Assembly (NCBI GenBank): GCA_910589415.1
Contig: OU342632.1
Coordinates: 40,127,637-40,191,636, forward strand
DNA length: 64,000 nucleotides
Source of the DNA: Malachius bipustulatus
Lineage: Eukaryota; Arthropoda; Insecta; Coleoptera; Melyridae
Direction: 5' to 3'
Both the position numbers and the translations under genes were made by a program. Of the stretch, positions 24,281 to 36,151 are shown piece after piece. The stretch's first letter is position 1; every line of letters starts with the position of its first letter. Below the pieces are notes generated by a model. It had not been told where the DNA came from, did no database searches, and saw nothing but the letters and a program-made list of their open reading frames with translations.

Positions 24281-25062
24281 TTCATTGTGCTGTGATTAGA
24301 GATGGGAGAACCAAGTTACGGTGCAGCTACAGATCTAAAATACCCGTGACTTGAGATATACCTACCCTTATTAGAGAAACACTGTTTACGTTACTAAGAA
24401 CTGGCAGTAAAATTACAGTTACTTTGAAATAATCTATAAACGAATAAAAGTTACAGCTAGTAACCGTGACTCCGTATCACTATTCAAGAAAGTCGAATAC
24501 TCTTTTAAATATCTCGTATCATTCGAGGTATCAAAATTAAGTTTTTAGCGCATTGCCTCTGAAAGACGATTTTCAAGTAGCTTAATACCCGGCGGAATGA
24601 CGCATATTGCAGCCTACATGCAATAGCGGCTCGCTTCCAAGCGTACAAAATATTCCAGCCCGCAACGAACGTTTTTTCTGACCCTAAGGGCGGACAGATT
24701 TAGTCGTTACCATAACAACTACTGTAGGCTGTTATCAGTTAGTGATTACGCGGGAGGTGAGAGCTCGGCAGCGAAATTCAAGCACACAGCTGACAACTAC
24801 CGAGACCACGATAGCCCATATTTCAATCAAGTCTAAACGAGCTGGAAATATAATAATAACAGGTATAATTAGATACCTATCTAATTATAACGATTAACGG
24901 GGGTTACTAGTTTCTGAGGTTTCGTCAATAAAGCAACAAAATGAACGCTAAACAGGAAAATTACACTGACAGCGAATTAATTTGTACACCACCACATATT
25001 CGCCAACAAGCTAACAAGCCAAAGTATTCAGTGTTCTAACGCGATGCGCTAAAAAATAGCGT
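24281..25062. other. No gene recognised
   Basis: Contains a moderately GC-rich stretch at 24590-24800 and several GTTAC-type words. No coding support. Confidence 0.4.
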
Positions 25063-25187
25063 CTATATCTCGGCCGGATCCGAAGTCCATTTCAGCTCGT
25101 ATTCAATCAACCCTCGCTCCGCTACGCTCCGCTCGGCCTGATAACTTCATACTCGCCGAAATGAACTTCTTTTCACCCTTGATATAG
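25063..25187. repeat. Small palindromic MITE
   Basis: Left arm CTATATCTCGG...GAAGTCCATTTC pairs with right arm GAAATGAACTTC...GATATAG, about 45 bp each with mismatches. The core is GC-rich (CGCTCCGCTACGCTCCGC). No coding capacity. Confidence 0.6.
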
Positions 25188-28100
25188 AATATACTATTCT
25201 ACACTCCTCACAATTTACACGGCCATCCGACCATCTGAGGAAGTGTTTTTATTTGAACACCCGATGTTATGATTTATTTTACGATGGATTAATGGAAATT
25301 GAACCAATAATACTTCAAAACTTTATAAATTTCACTATATTTAATTAAAATTAGGTACAAACTGAAGATATTTCACTTTCCAATAGGCTCTTACTTATCG
25401 CTTTTAACACCACTGAGACCCCAATGTATCGACTTCCCGGGTAGTCCAGTACATGCAGACCCGTTTTGGCTCGAAATTCTACAGAATAACACTTCCTAAA
25501 ATTATAAAAATTTAAATTTAGATAGTCCATGCCCTCTAATTCAAAAGTCTCCCCAATGCCGTTGTTGCTTGCTTTTACCGAGGGGGCGAAAACCACCCCT
25601 TCTCGGGGGTGGAAAATTGATTGTTAAAAATTACTGTAGAAATCAATATATCTACTAATTTTAAGTCATATTTTTCTTTTATAAATTTTTTTCCTACAGC
25701 CAATACTTTTTGAGATATTTACGATTGAAATTTAGATTTTTTACCACGTTTTTGAACGGTTTTTCACGAATATCTCAATGAACGAAATTTACGACTTCCA
25801 GGAAATAAAAACAACCGAATGCTGGGAACAGGTCCATTCGATCGAGACAATTGTCTGTTCGAGCATTTTTCTGATGAGTCAAGTCATCTTCTTAACTTTT
25901 TGTATATTTTTTACGAATAATATCACAAAAAATGCATAGGTACATAACTTAGTATTTTATTTTCTATAAAGTTTTTTTGATTTCCAGTACCTAATTCGCA
26001 CGCACTCGCGGAGTAATGATTTTAGATTCACTAATCCGAAAATATTCGAACTAGCGAAATACGGGCTAATCCGAATATTCGCTACTCCGAACAACCATGT
26101 GCCTGATATGATTCGGATTAGCGCGACTCTACTGTATATTAAAACTGAGTATAATGGCTTATTATCAAGTCAACTTTTGCTTTTGGAGTAAAAATCGAAA
26201 TATTCAATCTCAAATTATAAAAAATGATGGATTTTTTGATAAAAACTGAAAGAAAGTTTTTGATAGTGCACCCTGTATAAAACAAGTTGCGTTAATAGAA
26301 CACAAATTAAAATAAAAAGTTTACCTGTTTCGAGTTTTCTTAATTCTACAAATATTAACTGAGAAAATGAATTTATTCGTTACCATATGATTTACCCTGT
26401 ATAATTTTTTTTATGAATATTGTACATGGTATAAAATGCAGGTATTATAATCTTCCAGACTGATTTTTTTGAAGTTAAATCACTGCATGCAATTTCCTCT
26501 TACACTTTTAAAAAGTCGATGAATGCAAGGAAACATTCGAGATTTTTTATTGAATATTCGATTTAACGTTCAATTAGTTCAAGCTGTCGGTTTTTATCAG
26601 ACAAGATGAGCCATCTGCAGATCGCGATGCTTCCGTTTTACTTTTCTCCAGTCACTTGAGAGTTGAAATAAGTATTAATTTAAGACATGCAAAAAACTTC
26701 AGTTTTTTTGTCAAAAACTCAATCTAAATAAGTGCCTAAACACATCCTGTGGAAGTTTAAGCCACCCACAGACACAAACAAGAACTGAATTTTTTATTGT
26801 TAAAATGATCTAAAAGACTCCTTCCTCATGATGATATCAATATGATGTAGGTAGGGTAATTATTATAAATTTAGGGACAAAAAATTCCCCCTAAAAAATT
26901 ATTTTCAGGCTCATTCAGATTTCAATAATAATTCCATTCCAATTAAAGTTTGAAGAAATCTCAGTTTTTCCATAGTGATAGTGAAAATGTTCAAAAGATG
27001 TGCATGGGGCTCACGCTTACTCAATAAAATCGTTGCACAAAGCCATTTCACCTGACCATACAGAATGAAGGATTTCCTCATGCAGTCATATGCCTTTTTT
27101 GGCAAGTTCTCAAACAGCTTCCAGTGCAAAGTTATTTAGTTAACTTTACTGGGCCTCGGTAATGGTACCTAATGGTAATATTTCTAAAAGACATAAGACA
27201 TAATGTTTAGCCATGTCTGCAACTTCTCTCAAGTATTTTAAGTTGTCTAAGTTTGATTGATGATGCCGTTTCTGGTCAGGTTATTAAGATTATCGATGAG
27301 ATGCAGCTTTGCATGTTATGCATGTTTCGAGGAACAGAACCCTTATTGAGAAGGGGGTTATATTAAAAAAATTCTGGAGAAAGAAGTATTTATAGGGCTC
27401 AAAAATAAGTAGATGACGATTAATTAATATTAAGACGGCTGAGACCATTCGGTTTAAGACAAAGCTCACAACTTTTGTTAAGCGGACGAGGTCAAATGCT
27501 CAAATCCTCAGTAACTGATGCACCAATTGTTATGATAATTGCGGGGACGTATCTCTCCTAGCGGAAGTTTTTCATTTCTTATCGTTTCAAAAAAACGTTT
27601 TAGATGTTAGAATGCACTTTTATTGTATGAACTTATGAAAAACCAGCAAAAAATAGGAAATGCTTTCTTGAGTCCTTTATAATGAGTATGGATTATCATG
27701 ATGAGCACTTATAATAAGAGACATCACCCATATTGCCTAAAAAAAGGTCTCTGGTGCGGATCGAAAGTTTCAATACATATGTGAAGGTCTAACGGCCATC
27801 GTAGACGGTTCAGGTGCTGGATGTGCTGGTAGATGGACTTCGACACGACCCGCGCACCCATATCACCTGTTCGCAAGCTGTGAGGCTACGTTTCATTCCC
27901 CCAATCAGGTGTTTCTTATAAAAGTTGATTGAATTTAATTGAATTTAAATTCTCTGTCATTCTTTTGAATGAGCAAATTGTAATTTAGATCCTCACAGTT
28001 ATTTTTTTCAAGTGACTCCAAAAAATAAAAGACAAAAATTTGAACCATTTAAAATTTATGTCCTTATAGTAACACTAAATATTTAGTTGCACTAAATAAA

Positions 28101-28369
28101 TATTTCGGATAATTCTGCAGCTTTTTTGGTAAGAGGAGATAATGCATCCTTCAAAAATTCATACTACTTATCAATAGTTTATTGACATTATACAGAGTCC
28201 TGCAACAGTGTATCGAGCATTCTTAGCGGCCATATATACCATTCGAGATAGAAAAAAAGATGTGAGAGGATGGTGAGAGGTGAGTGTATGGTTTGAAGAG
28301 ACCTATCTATATATTCTTTAGCTATACAGGTGGCCCAATATTGCGAAGAATGGTTTTTACAGTTGCAGG
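25188..28369. other. No gene recognised; scattered element ends
   Basis: Holds CACCCTGTATAA-type ends at about 26269 and 26391 without partners, and a CTCGGGGGTGG repeat word at about 25600. All frames are short. A pre-existing repeat origin is likely for parts, but boundaries are not visible. Confidence 0.4.
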
Positions 28370-29260
28370 TCTACTAAAAGCAAACGAGGGTGTTCCAAAA
28401 CCTCAAAACCACCCCAAATACATAAAATCAATATTAAAATAAATTGAGAATTCAAAATTTCACGTCGACAATCATCTCTCGAGGGTTTTCGGGGTCGCCG
28501 ATCAGGAATCCGAGGTCCAAAAGCAAGTGAGAGTGGTTCCAACCCCTCCAAACAACCCAAGGATGTGGCAGTGATACAAAAAACACTATTTCGCCTCTGA
28601 AATCGTCTCTCGTGGGTTTTAGGGATCGCTGATCACGAATCCGAGGCCCACTTGAAAAATTCGAGCACCCAATGCGATGTGCCGCACATAGGCAATTCCT
28701 ATAAAATTTTCACATTCTGATTGATTTTAAGCTGAAGAAATTCATTTAGGCTGAAGATTTCCGAGGTGACCTAGGTATCAATTTTTCTTCTCACTGTCAT
28801 TTCTTGGGGTGGTTTTGAGGGGTTGAAACCACCCTCGCTTTTGGACATCGGATTCATAATCAGCTACACCAAAAACCTCTAGGAGACGTTTCCTGGTTGA
28901 AAATTTGAGCTTTTAAATTTTTAATCACTGTCACTTCTAGGGGCGGTTTTGAGGGGTTGTAACCACCCTTACTTACTTTTCTTGTTTTTGGACCTGGCAT
29001 TTGTAATCGGCGATTCCCGAAAGATGATTTCCGAAGTGAAATTTTGAACTTGAAATTTTTTTATCATTGTAACTATTTGGGGTAGTATTGAGGGGCTGGA
29101 TGTACCCACACTTGCTTTTGGACCTCGGATTCGTAGTCAGAGACCCTGAGAGCCCTCCACAGACGATTTTTCAAGGTAATATTTTAAATTTTCATAACTT
29201 TTTTATCAGTGTTACTATTTGGGATGCTTTGGGAAGGGGGGAAATTACCATAATTGTCTC
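28370..29260. repeat. Satellite-like tandem repeat in head-to-head blocks
   Basis: Plus-orientation monomers begin near 28792, 28926, 29065 and 29207 (periods about 134-142 bp). Each has CACTGTCAT-like starts, GGGGTGGTTTTGAGGGG, CTTTTGGACCTCGGATTC and a GAGACG end, with growing divergence to the right. The left block (28370-28690) carries the same monomer inverted (CCTCAAAACCACCCC, GAATCCGAGGTCCAAAAGC). The 136-codon frame at 29088-29498 is a by-product. Roughly 2.5 inverted and 3.5 direct units. Confidence 0.8.
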
Positions 29261-30834
29261 ATATTTCGAGGTAATGCAGGGGTTTGTGATGATAAATGTT
29301 CCTGAAGATCTAGAAAATCCAGTAATTTTTTTTATCGTTGGTGTTCCATACCACGCTTTCTTAGATTGTACAGTATTTTCCGGCTTATTTACTGGACTTA
29401 TTTACTGTACTATACATATACCTACAGAGATAAAGGGATTAAGCATAAAATTTAATGTTAAAATAGGCAGACGTCTAAAATTTTATATGAAAACTTAATA
29501 CTCCAAATCAATTATTCCTCTTTCATTATTTATTAAGGGAATCCAATTAACCACAACCAATCAATGATCATTTATCGATGATTATTCATGAATGCATTAT
29601 AATAAGCTTACTGGCGGAATGAACAGAAACCTCCGATAAAGAACACCCGGTGTTGGATAAAACCCGCGGGTTTTCATCGAAAGTGTCGTTAACTTCGATC
29701 GAGGAAGTGAAGATGAGAATCTAAATGGCGCGACTCAGCTGTGGAAGGTGAAGACCAAGAGAGCACTTCCATTTGGCCACGAGAAGGGAAAACGACAATA
29801 CCATAGGCGTAGGTACGTTATTCTCTTGAGGGATTGTTCAATACTAATTAATCGGGGATGTTTGTTTTTTAATTTCTTCCCCGTTAAATTCCCTCCCGCA
29901 TGGTAGAGCCAGAGCGCTTTCTATTTCGTAGGTATTCTTACTTGTGAAAGAAGTAAGCACCAAAACCAAAGTACCGACAAAGTACCAAAAACCAGAACCT
30001 GAAAAATTAAGCAAAATACGTTTTAAAGCCCAAATACCTACCTAATTAAGCAGTACAAAAATGAGTTTTTTTTTCATTATAACACCTCATATCCATTGAG
30101 ATTCAACCATTATATCACCAAAATCTTATTTAGGAAATAATATTTTTTATAACCGTATCATTATATGTACTTCTTTACCTATACCCCCCCCCCCCCCCCG
30201 TTAAAATGATATTTTTTCGTTGCATGTATTTCCCTTATTAAAGTGAATTCATTATTTTCGACAAAGTAGGTATATCACCCTACAAATTCCTCGTATTCTT
30301 TCTATAAGAATAGCTTCAGAATTTCCAGTGATGTGTTAAACTTACCTACATATACTTACTGTTTTCCCTTGGAACGTCACTGGTTTTATAGGATGTACGG
30401 TGTACGCAAGAGGTGACACGCACGTGGTTTCTGATGAGTTTTTCATGTCGTTCGGTAATTGAATTGTTTAATTCGTTCTCTCTAAATGCACATTATCTAA
30501 TGCACGATGAGATAAACGTTACAAAGAACGGGTGTGATTATTCTTATTAGCTCGAATCGACCGGACACTTTTGGGCGTAACAAAGGATCGCCTTCGCGGA
30601 GAGAATAAGGCGTTTGAATAAAAATACTCTCATTAACCGACATCTGTTAGTTTCCCTTTCGCAATTTAGTGTAAAAATACGCAAGACTTGTGTATGTGAG
30701 TACCAACTTAACTACGGCTTACATAATTTATAATAATTTTCAAAATTTTATTTTGTAGTCATAGAAATTTAAAAAAAACTATTAGAAAACATGATTATCT
30801 CACAAGAACGACTATAATAATACATACTATGTTT
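29261..30834. other. No gene recognised; palindrome and C-run
   Basis: Contains a perfect 16-bp palindrome AAAACCCGCGGGTTTT at 29659-29674, a C homopolymer at about 30186-30199, and paired GATA-type sites with an E-box-like CACGTGG at 30410-30520. No coding support. 29690-29805 has splice-donor-like words (GAAGGTGAAG, GTAGGTACGT) but no exon could be proved. Confidence 0.35.
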
Positions 30835-30910
30835 ATGTAGCCGACTTGGTTAGAGCTAGGGTTTCCATGCTGAGGTCCCCGGTTCGAATCTGGCTTGTCA
30901 CTTCTTTTCA
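30835..30910 (+). repeat. tRNA-derived SINE head
   Basis: A box TAGCCGACTTGGTTAGAGC (30838 onward) and B box GGTTCGAATCTGG (30881-30893), followed by CTTGTCACTTC. Spacing and missing acceptor pairing indicate a SINE, not a tRNA gene. Similar to 20381-20480. Confidence 0.7.
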
Positions 30911-31631
30911 CTTCCTTTTTTGATGCAAAATAATTTCAAATAATTAAATAATTAATACCTATTATACCTATCAATACCTATTAAAAATGTACCTATTCTT
31001 GTCTTGTCAAATATTTCCTTATTAAAGATAAATATAATTAGGTGTAAATTAGGGGTATAAATAATTATTAAAAGCAACTTCTACTAGATAGGTAGATAAT
31101 TTAGCTATTAATCTCAATTTTCGTGAAGTATAAGGTACCTTTGTAAAGAAAGGTCAACGAGCAGGATATACCTAATATACAATCAGATGAAAAATAAATA
31201 AAATATTAAAAGAAAGAGTAGCGAAAAATTAATTCTGCAAAATAAAATTAATTACACAAAACTATTCATCTCTGCTTGCATTTCTCACAGTGCCAGCCAA
31301 AATCTTGTACATTCCCATCTATGGCTGTGGTTGTCCATCCGTTTCCTGCAGCCCATGAGAGAGATGATGATGGGAGCGGATGGACTTGAAGCCGCAGCAC
31401 CAGGCTCTGATATAGTCCAGTAAACAGTCTAATTAGTTGGCTTTCATAACTGCCAGGTACGAGGTACGTCAAAAAATATTTACTTTAAATCCATCCGTTT
31501 TAAGCGTGCATTTTTTAACGTGCATGATCTTAAAAAATCTTCTAAAGGAGTGTATTTTGTAATCATTGTAATTTTGACCATTTTGAGACAGCTGGACCGA
31601 TAAAGCTAAAATGCAACACCACCATCCCATT
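30911..31631. other. No gene recognised
   Basis: The minus frame 31472-31266 ends VQDFGWHCEKCKQR, with a CxxC that hints at an exon or zinc-finger fragment. It has no supporting context. Confidence 0.35.
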
Positions 31632-32508
31632 AGCTGGCCACACACACAGAGGTTAACCCGCCTGTTCTAACCGCTGCAGATAAGTCTGCCGGTTTAATAC
31701 GCCACAGATCAAAACCATCGTGGTCCACTAACGCAAAACAAAAATGCACAGATCAGTCTTCCACACTTGATCTGTCACACGCCAAATCGCTTGTTAGTGG
31801 GCAAAACCCACAGATTTATCCGCGGATTAAACTGAAACTGTGGAATTTCGGTTTGACGAAAGTTTTGTTTTGACATGCGTCATAAACTGCAAGAATAATG
31901 GCTTTAAATGTTTCGTAATAAAAAAGGGTTCTTTGCTGTGAAATAATAGTTTATGCAAACAATAATGGAAAATAGGGGTGTCACAAAGAGACGTTCTAAA
32001 TGGGTTAAAAGTTATTTGCTTAAGAAAAAGCAACTCAACTTATTCTACTAATAAGAGCTAAGAGCAAATGATCCTGAAATGATTCTTTACGGAAACATCC
32101 ATCTAAGATTTTGTATTTTTTTACTAACAAAATTTTGATCATGACTTTCAATAGGTACTTAATAAAGTTCATCGTAAGCTTTCTTTTTTTGAATTTTTAT
32201 TCGTGTAATCTTTGCTTTTAATTTTCCATAAAGCGGGATGCTCTTTGTAAATTTGTATGAGTTTTGTTAGAAAAGAGAACAGCCCTTTCGGAAGACATAT
32301 TCAATAAACTTTGACGATAAAAAAAAAATGTGTGTACGAACTGTCTGTTAATTGATGGCCGAAGTTTTCATCCGCAGTGCACACTGGCAGACAAGTCTGC
32401 ACAGATTAAATCTGGCACAGCGATTACACACTAACACAAGGATTAAACCGTAAGTTTCAACCGCCCCGTTCCAAACTGGCAAATCAACCTCTGTGTGTAT
32501 GGCCAGCT
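31632..32508. mobile_element. Internally deleted PIF/Harbinger transposon
   Basis: Terminal inverted repeats AGCTGGCCACACACACAGAGG and CCTCTGTGTGTATGGCCAGCT (one mismatch), flanked by ATT on both sides (31629-31631 and 32509-32511). The body includes a plus-strand remnant similar to the N-terminus of Harbinger transposases. At 877 bp it lacks the DDE nuclease and Myb-like genes of autonomous copies. The 3-bp duplication fits the superfamily, although TWA is more usual than ATT. Confidence 0.7.
31965..32138 (+). pseudogene. Harbinger transposase N-terminal remnant
   Basis: From an ATG at 31965 the frame reads ENRGVTKRRSKWVKSYLLKKK. After two adjacent TAA codons (32049-32054) it continues in the same phase with ELRANDPEMILYGNIHLRF and ends at a TGA. 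PIF/Harbinger transposases begin with a basic RRrWWv-pwll-RR block followed by a (L)xELRxxDpexYrNfiRM segment. The order, spacing and residues agree with that family as I know it. The catalytic DDE region is absent, the expected protein is several hundred residues longer, and the two stops kill the frame. It sits inside terminal inverted repeats, as expected for a decayed element. Confidence 0.6.
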
Positions 32509-33037
32509 ATTCTTTCTTCCCACACATCTAACGGTCATCAAATTTTCGGTTTCACAGCTTTAAAATTGCCACCAGAAATCAAACAACGGCGCACACACAG
32601 TCGACAACAACATTTTGAGAGAAGGAGCGCATCCTGTACCTGTATGTAATCCACATAGAACGAAATGATGTATCATACTGGTATAGGTACCATGCATACG
32701 AAGGGATCCACTATAATAATGCTCATGTATGAGATAGCTTGCCGTTAATAATAAAATTGAAAGCAAGCGGATGGATGACCCAACTGATATGGGACTAATT
32801 TCATAGTGTGTTGTGGATTTTCTGAAAATCAGAGAGTGGCTTGTTTTGTTTTGATTCACATGAATAGAATGACTGAAGACGGAATAGTATCATGTCCAAA
32901 ACATGCTAAAAGTTACCTTGTCGTATAAAGCAATAATAAGGTATGGAAGATAGAGCAGGGGAACATTTACAAGATTTGTCTCATTCAGATAGTTCTGTTA
33001 CAAAGGTTTCTGCCGATTTTATTGATCCAACCTATAT
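32509..33037. other. No feature recognised
   Basis: Spacer between a Harbinger remnant and the LINE-2 3' end. Frames are short and unconvincing. Confidence 0.4.
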
Positions 33038-33038
33038 G

Positions 33039-33039
<1 letters not shown>

Positions 33040-33071
<32 letters not shown>

Positions 33072-33072
33072 T
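33040..33072 (-). repeat. ATT microsatellite tail of LINE-2
   Basis: About ten ATA/ATT triplets directly after the 3' UTR of LINE-2. Triplet tails occur on I- and CR1-like LINEs; Jockey itself usually has poly(A). Confidence 0.8.
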
Positions 33073-33247
33073 TTATTTCCACGTTATGTAAATAATATGA
33101 CATTTGTGGTCGTCAGTATAACACAATAATGATATTAATGTAGGCAGATATGCAAATATAAAATGAGAACGAGAAAAAAACAAAAAAAAACAAAAAACCC
33201 TTTTTTAAAGTTCTATAAACAAAACAACAATACTGTTCACAGATTGA

Positions 33248-36151
33248 TCAGTGAGACCATAATTGTACTTTCTGTAAATATTCTTGAACAGTATAAAAGC
33301 TATTATCCAATAGATACTGCTTGACTTCTTTTTTAAAATTAGATAATGGTAAAGTTTTTATTCTATTTGGTAACACGTTAAAAAGGGCAACATTTGGGCT
33401 ATTGCGCTTGGACGTCTCGAGCCTCACAGCCGGTATGACGATATCACACTTATTTCGTGTTTCATAATTATGTAACTCTGAATGAATTGAATATTTTTGT
33501 CTATTTTGATATATACCAATTACCGTTGACATGATGAATTCAGACGACAATGTAAGGATTCCAAGCTCATTAAATAAAGATCGGCACGAATGTAGGCTGT
33601 TCTTATTACAAATAATTCTCACCGCTTTCTTCTGCAGCCGAAAGATCTTCTCTGCAGAAGCAGAGTTTCCCCACAACTCCAAGCAGTATTTGAGATTCGA
33701 GTGAAATAAAGCATAGTATGATACGAGTACTATATCCCTACTAACGCACTTCTGTAATCTTCTCAAAGCAAAAAGCTGGTGAGATAATTTTTTTGACAAC
33801 TGATCGACGTGTTCCTTCCAGCGAAGGGAGTTATCTAGGGTTAACCCCAGCAGTTTTACATTGCCTTCCAGTTGTAATCTTGGATTCAAAGTAAAAATAA
33901 TTTTCTGTGTCTTGTCACAATTTACCTTCAATTTATTATTGGTGAACCATTCTGACACACTCTCCTCGACAGAATTTGCTCCCCTTTCAATTTCGTTAAG
34001 GTCTCTACCGGAAATCATGACTGCAGTGTCATCAGCATACATGATGGTTTTTCCCTGTTTTATATAATTCGGTAAGTCATTTATAAAAATTATAAAAAGA
34101 ATCGGTCCGAGTACCGAACCTTGTGGAACGCCATGCTTTACCTCCAAGGTATCAGATACTTCCTGCCCTATACTTACATACTGATATCTATTCGCGAGAT
34201 AGCTAGCTAGAAGTTTTAGAGGTAATCCTCTTACACCGTACCGATCTAGTTTGGAAAGTAGTAACTCATGCGAAACGCAGTCGAAGGCCTTCTGAAGATC
34301 GAAAAGTAGAGCTGAGGTAAAATGTCCCTGCTCAAACCCATCTACCACCCCCTGTACAAGCCCAGCCAATGCTTTACCAGTCGAGCAGGATGAGCGATAT
34401 CCAAATTGTGCAGGACTAAACAAGTTTCTGTTTTCAAAATACTTACAGATTCTGGACTTTATGGCTGATTCAAAAATTCGCCCTAGAAGAGGTGTTATCG
34501 CTATCGGTCTGTAATTCTGTACTAAGTTCCTATCGCCCTTTTTAAAAATGGGCACTATTCGAGACACTTTCAACGCGTTGGGAAATATTCCTTCAACGAT
34601 ACATCTATTAAACATTACCGTTAATATAGGTGTTATAATGTCTGCTATATTTTTTAGGACTTTCACCGTTAACCCAAAGTGATCGGCTGAGCCACTCCCT
34701 TTTTGTCTCATTATAATCTGGAATAATTCAGGTTCCAAAATGGGATCAAAATACATGGAATCACTGTAGTTATTACAGTTGTGTGAAAATGATTTCATAC
34801 AGTTTGCGCCCTCCCCCTGAAAACTATTCACTAGAGACTCTACTTGTGAAATGAAAGAAACGGCAAAATCAGTGGCTTTAATTGTGCATTTTTTTGTACA
34901 GTTGGTCCTATTACATTCCGTATTAATCAGCTTCCAAATAGCTTTTTGTTTGTTATTTGATTGTAATATATAGGAGTTCAGTGCCTCCTTCTTCTGTACG
35001 CTGATAATATGAAGATAATATTTTTTGAAATTTTTGAAAGCAATCTGGTCATTGAATTGTTTACTTGTCTCACTGATAGTCTGTAGTGCGGCTAGCACGT
35101 TCCTCATTCTATATAGTTCCGGTGTAAACCACCCAACTTTGTGATCACTTTCATTTGTTCTATACTTTTTTATAGGAAATGAGAAATCTAAATAATGAGT
35201 GAGTAATTCCAGAACAGAATCAAAAACTTCATTCACATCGTTACCTCTATTCAAATATTCTTCCCAATCAACCGAGACAAGACAACTTCTTAACCTATCA
35301 AGACCTTTTTTTGTAACAGGACGACAAGTTCTGAGCCGGTCTACATTCGATGTCATTTTGAAATCAATCTGAACAGTGATAGCCCTGTGATCAGAGAGAC
35401 AAGGCTCGGCTTCGCCAACCAAAAGTCTTTCATCCGCAAAATTTGTAAATACGTTGTCTATGCATGTCGCGCTATTAGCGGTAACTCTAGTGTTAAAGAA
35501 CACTTTTCTATGTAGCCCAAATGTGCTAAAAAGCGTGATCAAATCCCTTGCGTTATTATCGAGATTACTATTAAAGTTGACATTGAAATCCCCTAATAGA
35601 GCGACATAAATATCTGTGGTTTTTCTAAAAATAAATTCCAATAAATTATTACAGTTTCGAAAAAATACATCAAAATTACCCCCTGTTGGCGATCTATAGG
35701 TAGCTACTATAATCACAGGCCTATCACCGACCAGCCTTATCGCACAGAACTCAGCATGTACACTTTCTGAGAGCTCCGACACGTCCAAAACTTCAAATTC
35801 AATATTGGGCCTTACGTAAATCGCAACACCTCCATGTTCATTGTTACCTCTGCTAAAATGTGTACCCAATTTAAACATAGGAAATTTTAATGAATTAATA
35901 TGCTGATCCGTCAGCCAGTGTTCGGAAATGCATAAAACATCATAATTTAAAGAATTAGAATCAAAATATAATAATAGAGCTTCTACCTTGTTAAGCAAAC
36001 TGCCCACATTATAACAAAATATGTTTATGTTATTGGATTGCCCTGGACAATTTGAGTCATGACTGTTGTTAATTGTTATCTTCTGCTTTCTTCCTCCTTG
36101 CCAGAAAAAACCTACTGATACGAACACCGGCTGGCCATGTCTCGGTCTTCG
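33248..36151 (-). CDS. LINE-2 ORF2: endonuclease-reverse transcriptase
   Basis: About 960 residues, open from just after a TAA at 36154-36152 down to 33248. The N-terminal endonuclease has FCYNVGSLLNK, ISEHW, LLGDFNVNF and SDHRAITVQ, so all key residues are visible. The reverse transcriptase follows with YRPIAITPLLGRIFE, LFDLQKAFDCVSH, GVPQGSVLGPILFIIF and the catalytic MYADDTAVM, then VKLLGLTLDNSLRW. The C-terminus has LQKKAVRIIC, YETRNK and FKKEVKQYLLDNSFY, typical of Jockey/X/BS-type elements. It acts in target-primed reverse transcription. The frame overlaps ORF1 by about 80 nt in the +1 phase and lacks any ATG before the endonuclease core. The first in-frame GTG is at 36127. Start is therefore uncertain and expression is probably coupled to ORF1. 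Confidence 0.9.
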   Translation of the reverse strand, partial: RRPRHGQPVFVSVGFFWQGGRKQKITINNSHDSNCPGQSNNINIFCYNVGSLLNKVEALLLYFDSNSLNYDVLCISEHWLTDQHINSLKFPMFKLGTHFSRGNNEHGGVAIYVRPNIEFEVLDVSELSESVHAEFCAIRLVGDRPVIIVATYRSPTGGNFDVFFRNCNNLLEFIFRKTTDIYVALLGDFNVNFNSNLDNNARDLITLFSTFGLHRKVFFNTRVTANSATCIDNVFTNFADERLLVGEAEPCLSDHRAITVQIDFKMTSNVDRLRTCRPVTKKGLDRLRSCLVSVDWEEYLNRGNDVNEVFDSVLELLTHYLDFSFPIKKYRTNESDHKVGWFTPELYRMRNVLAALQTISETSKQFNDQIAFKNFKKYYLHIISVQKKEALNSYILQSNNKQKAIWKLINTECNRTNCTKKCTIKATDFAVSFISQVESLVNSFQGEGANCMKSFSHNCNNYSDSMYFDPILEPELFQIIMRQKGSGSADHFGLTVKVLKNIADIITPILTVMFNRCIVEGIFPNALKVSRIVPIFKKGDRNLVQNYRPIAITPLLGRIFESAIKSRICKYFENRNLFSPAQFGYRSSCSTGKALAGLVQGVVDGFEQGHFTSALLFDLQKAFDCVSHELLLSKLDRYGVRGLPLKLLASYLANRYQYVSIGQEVSDTLEVKHGVPQGSVLGPILFIIFINDLPNYIKQGKTIMYADDTAVMISGRDLNEIERGANSVEESVSEWFTNNKLKVNCDKTQKIIFTLNPRLQLEGNVKLLGLTLDNSLRWKEHVDQLSKKLSHQLFALRRLQKCVSRDIVLVSYYALFHSNLKYCLELWGNSASAEKIFRLQKKAVRIICNKNSLHSCRSLFNELGILTLSSEFIMSTVIGIYQNRQKYSIHSELHNYETRNKCDIVIPAVRLETSKRNSPNVALFNVLPNRIKTLPLSNFKKEVKQYLLDNSFYTVQEYLQKVQLWSH

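Noticed and set aside
27775..27910. GC-richer stretch ending GTTTCATTCCCCC, considered as a SINE
   Set aside because: Neither control box is acceptable.
29088..29498. 136-codon open frame
   Set aside because: Runs through satellite monomers; the frame is a by-product of the repeat.
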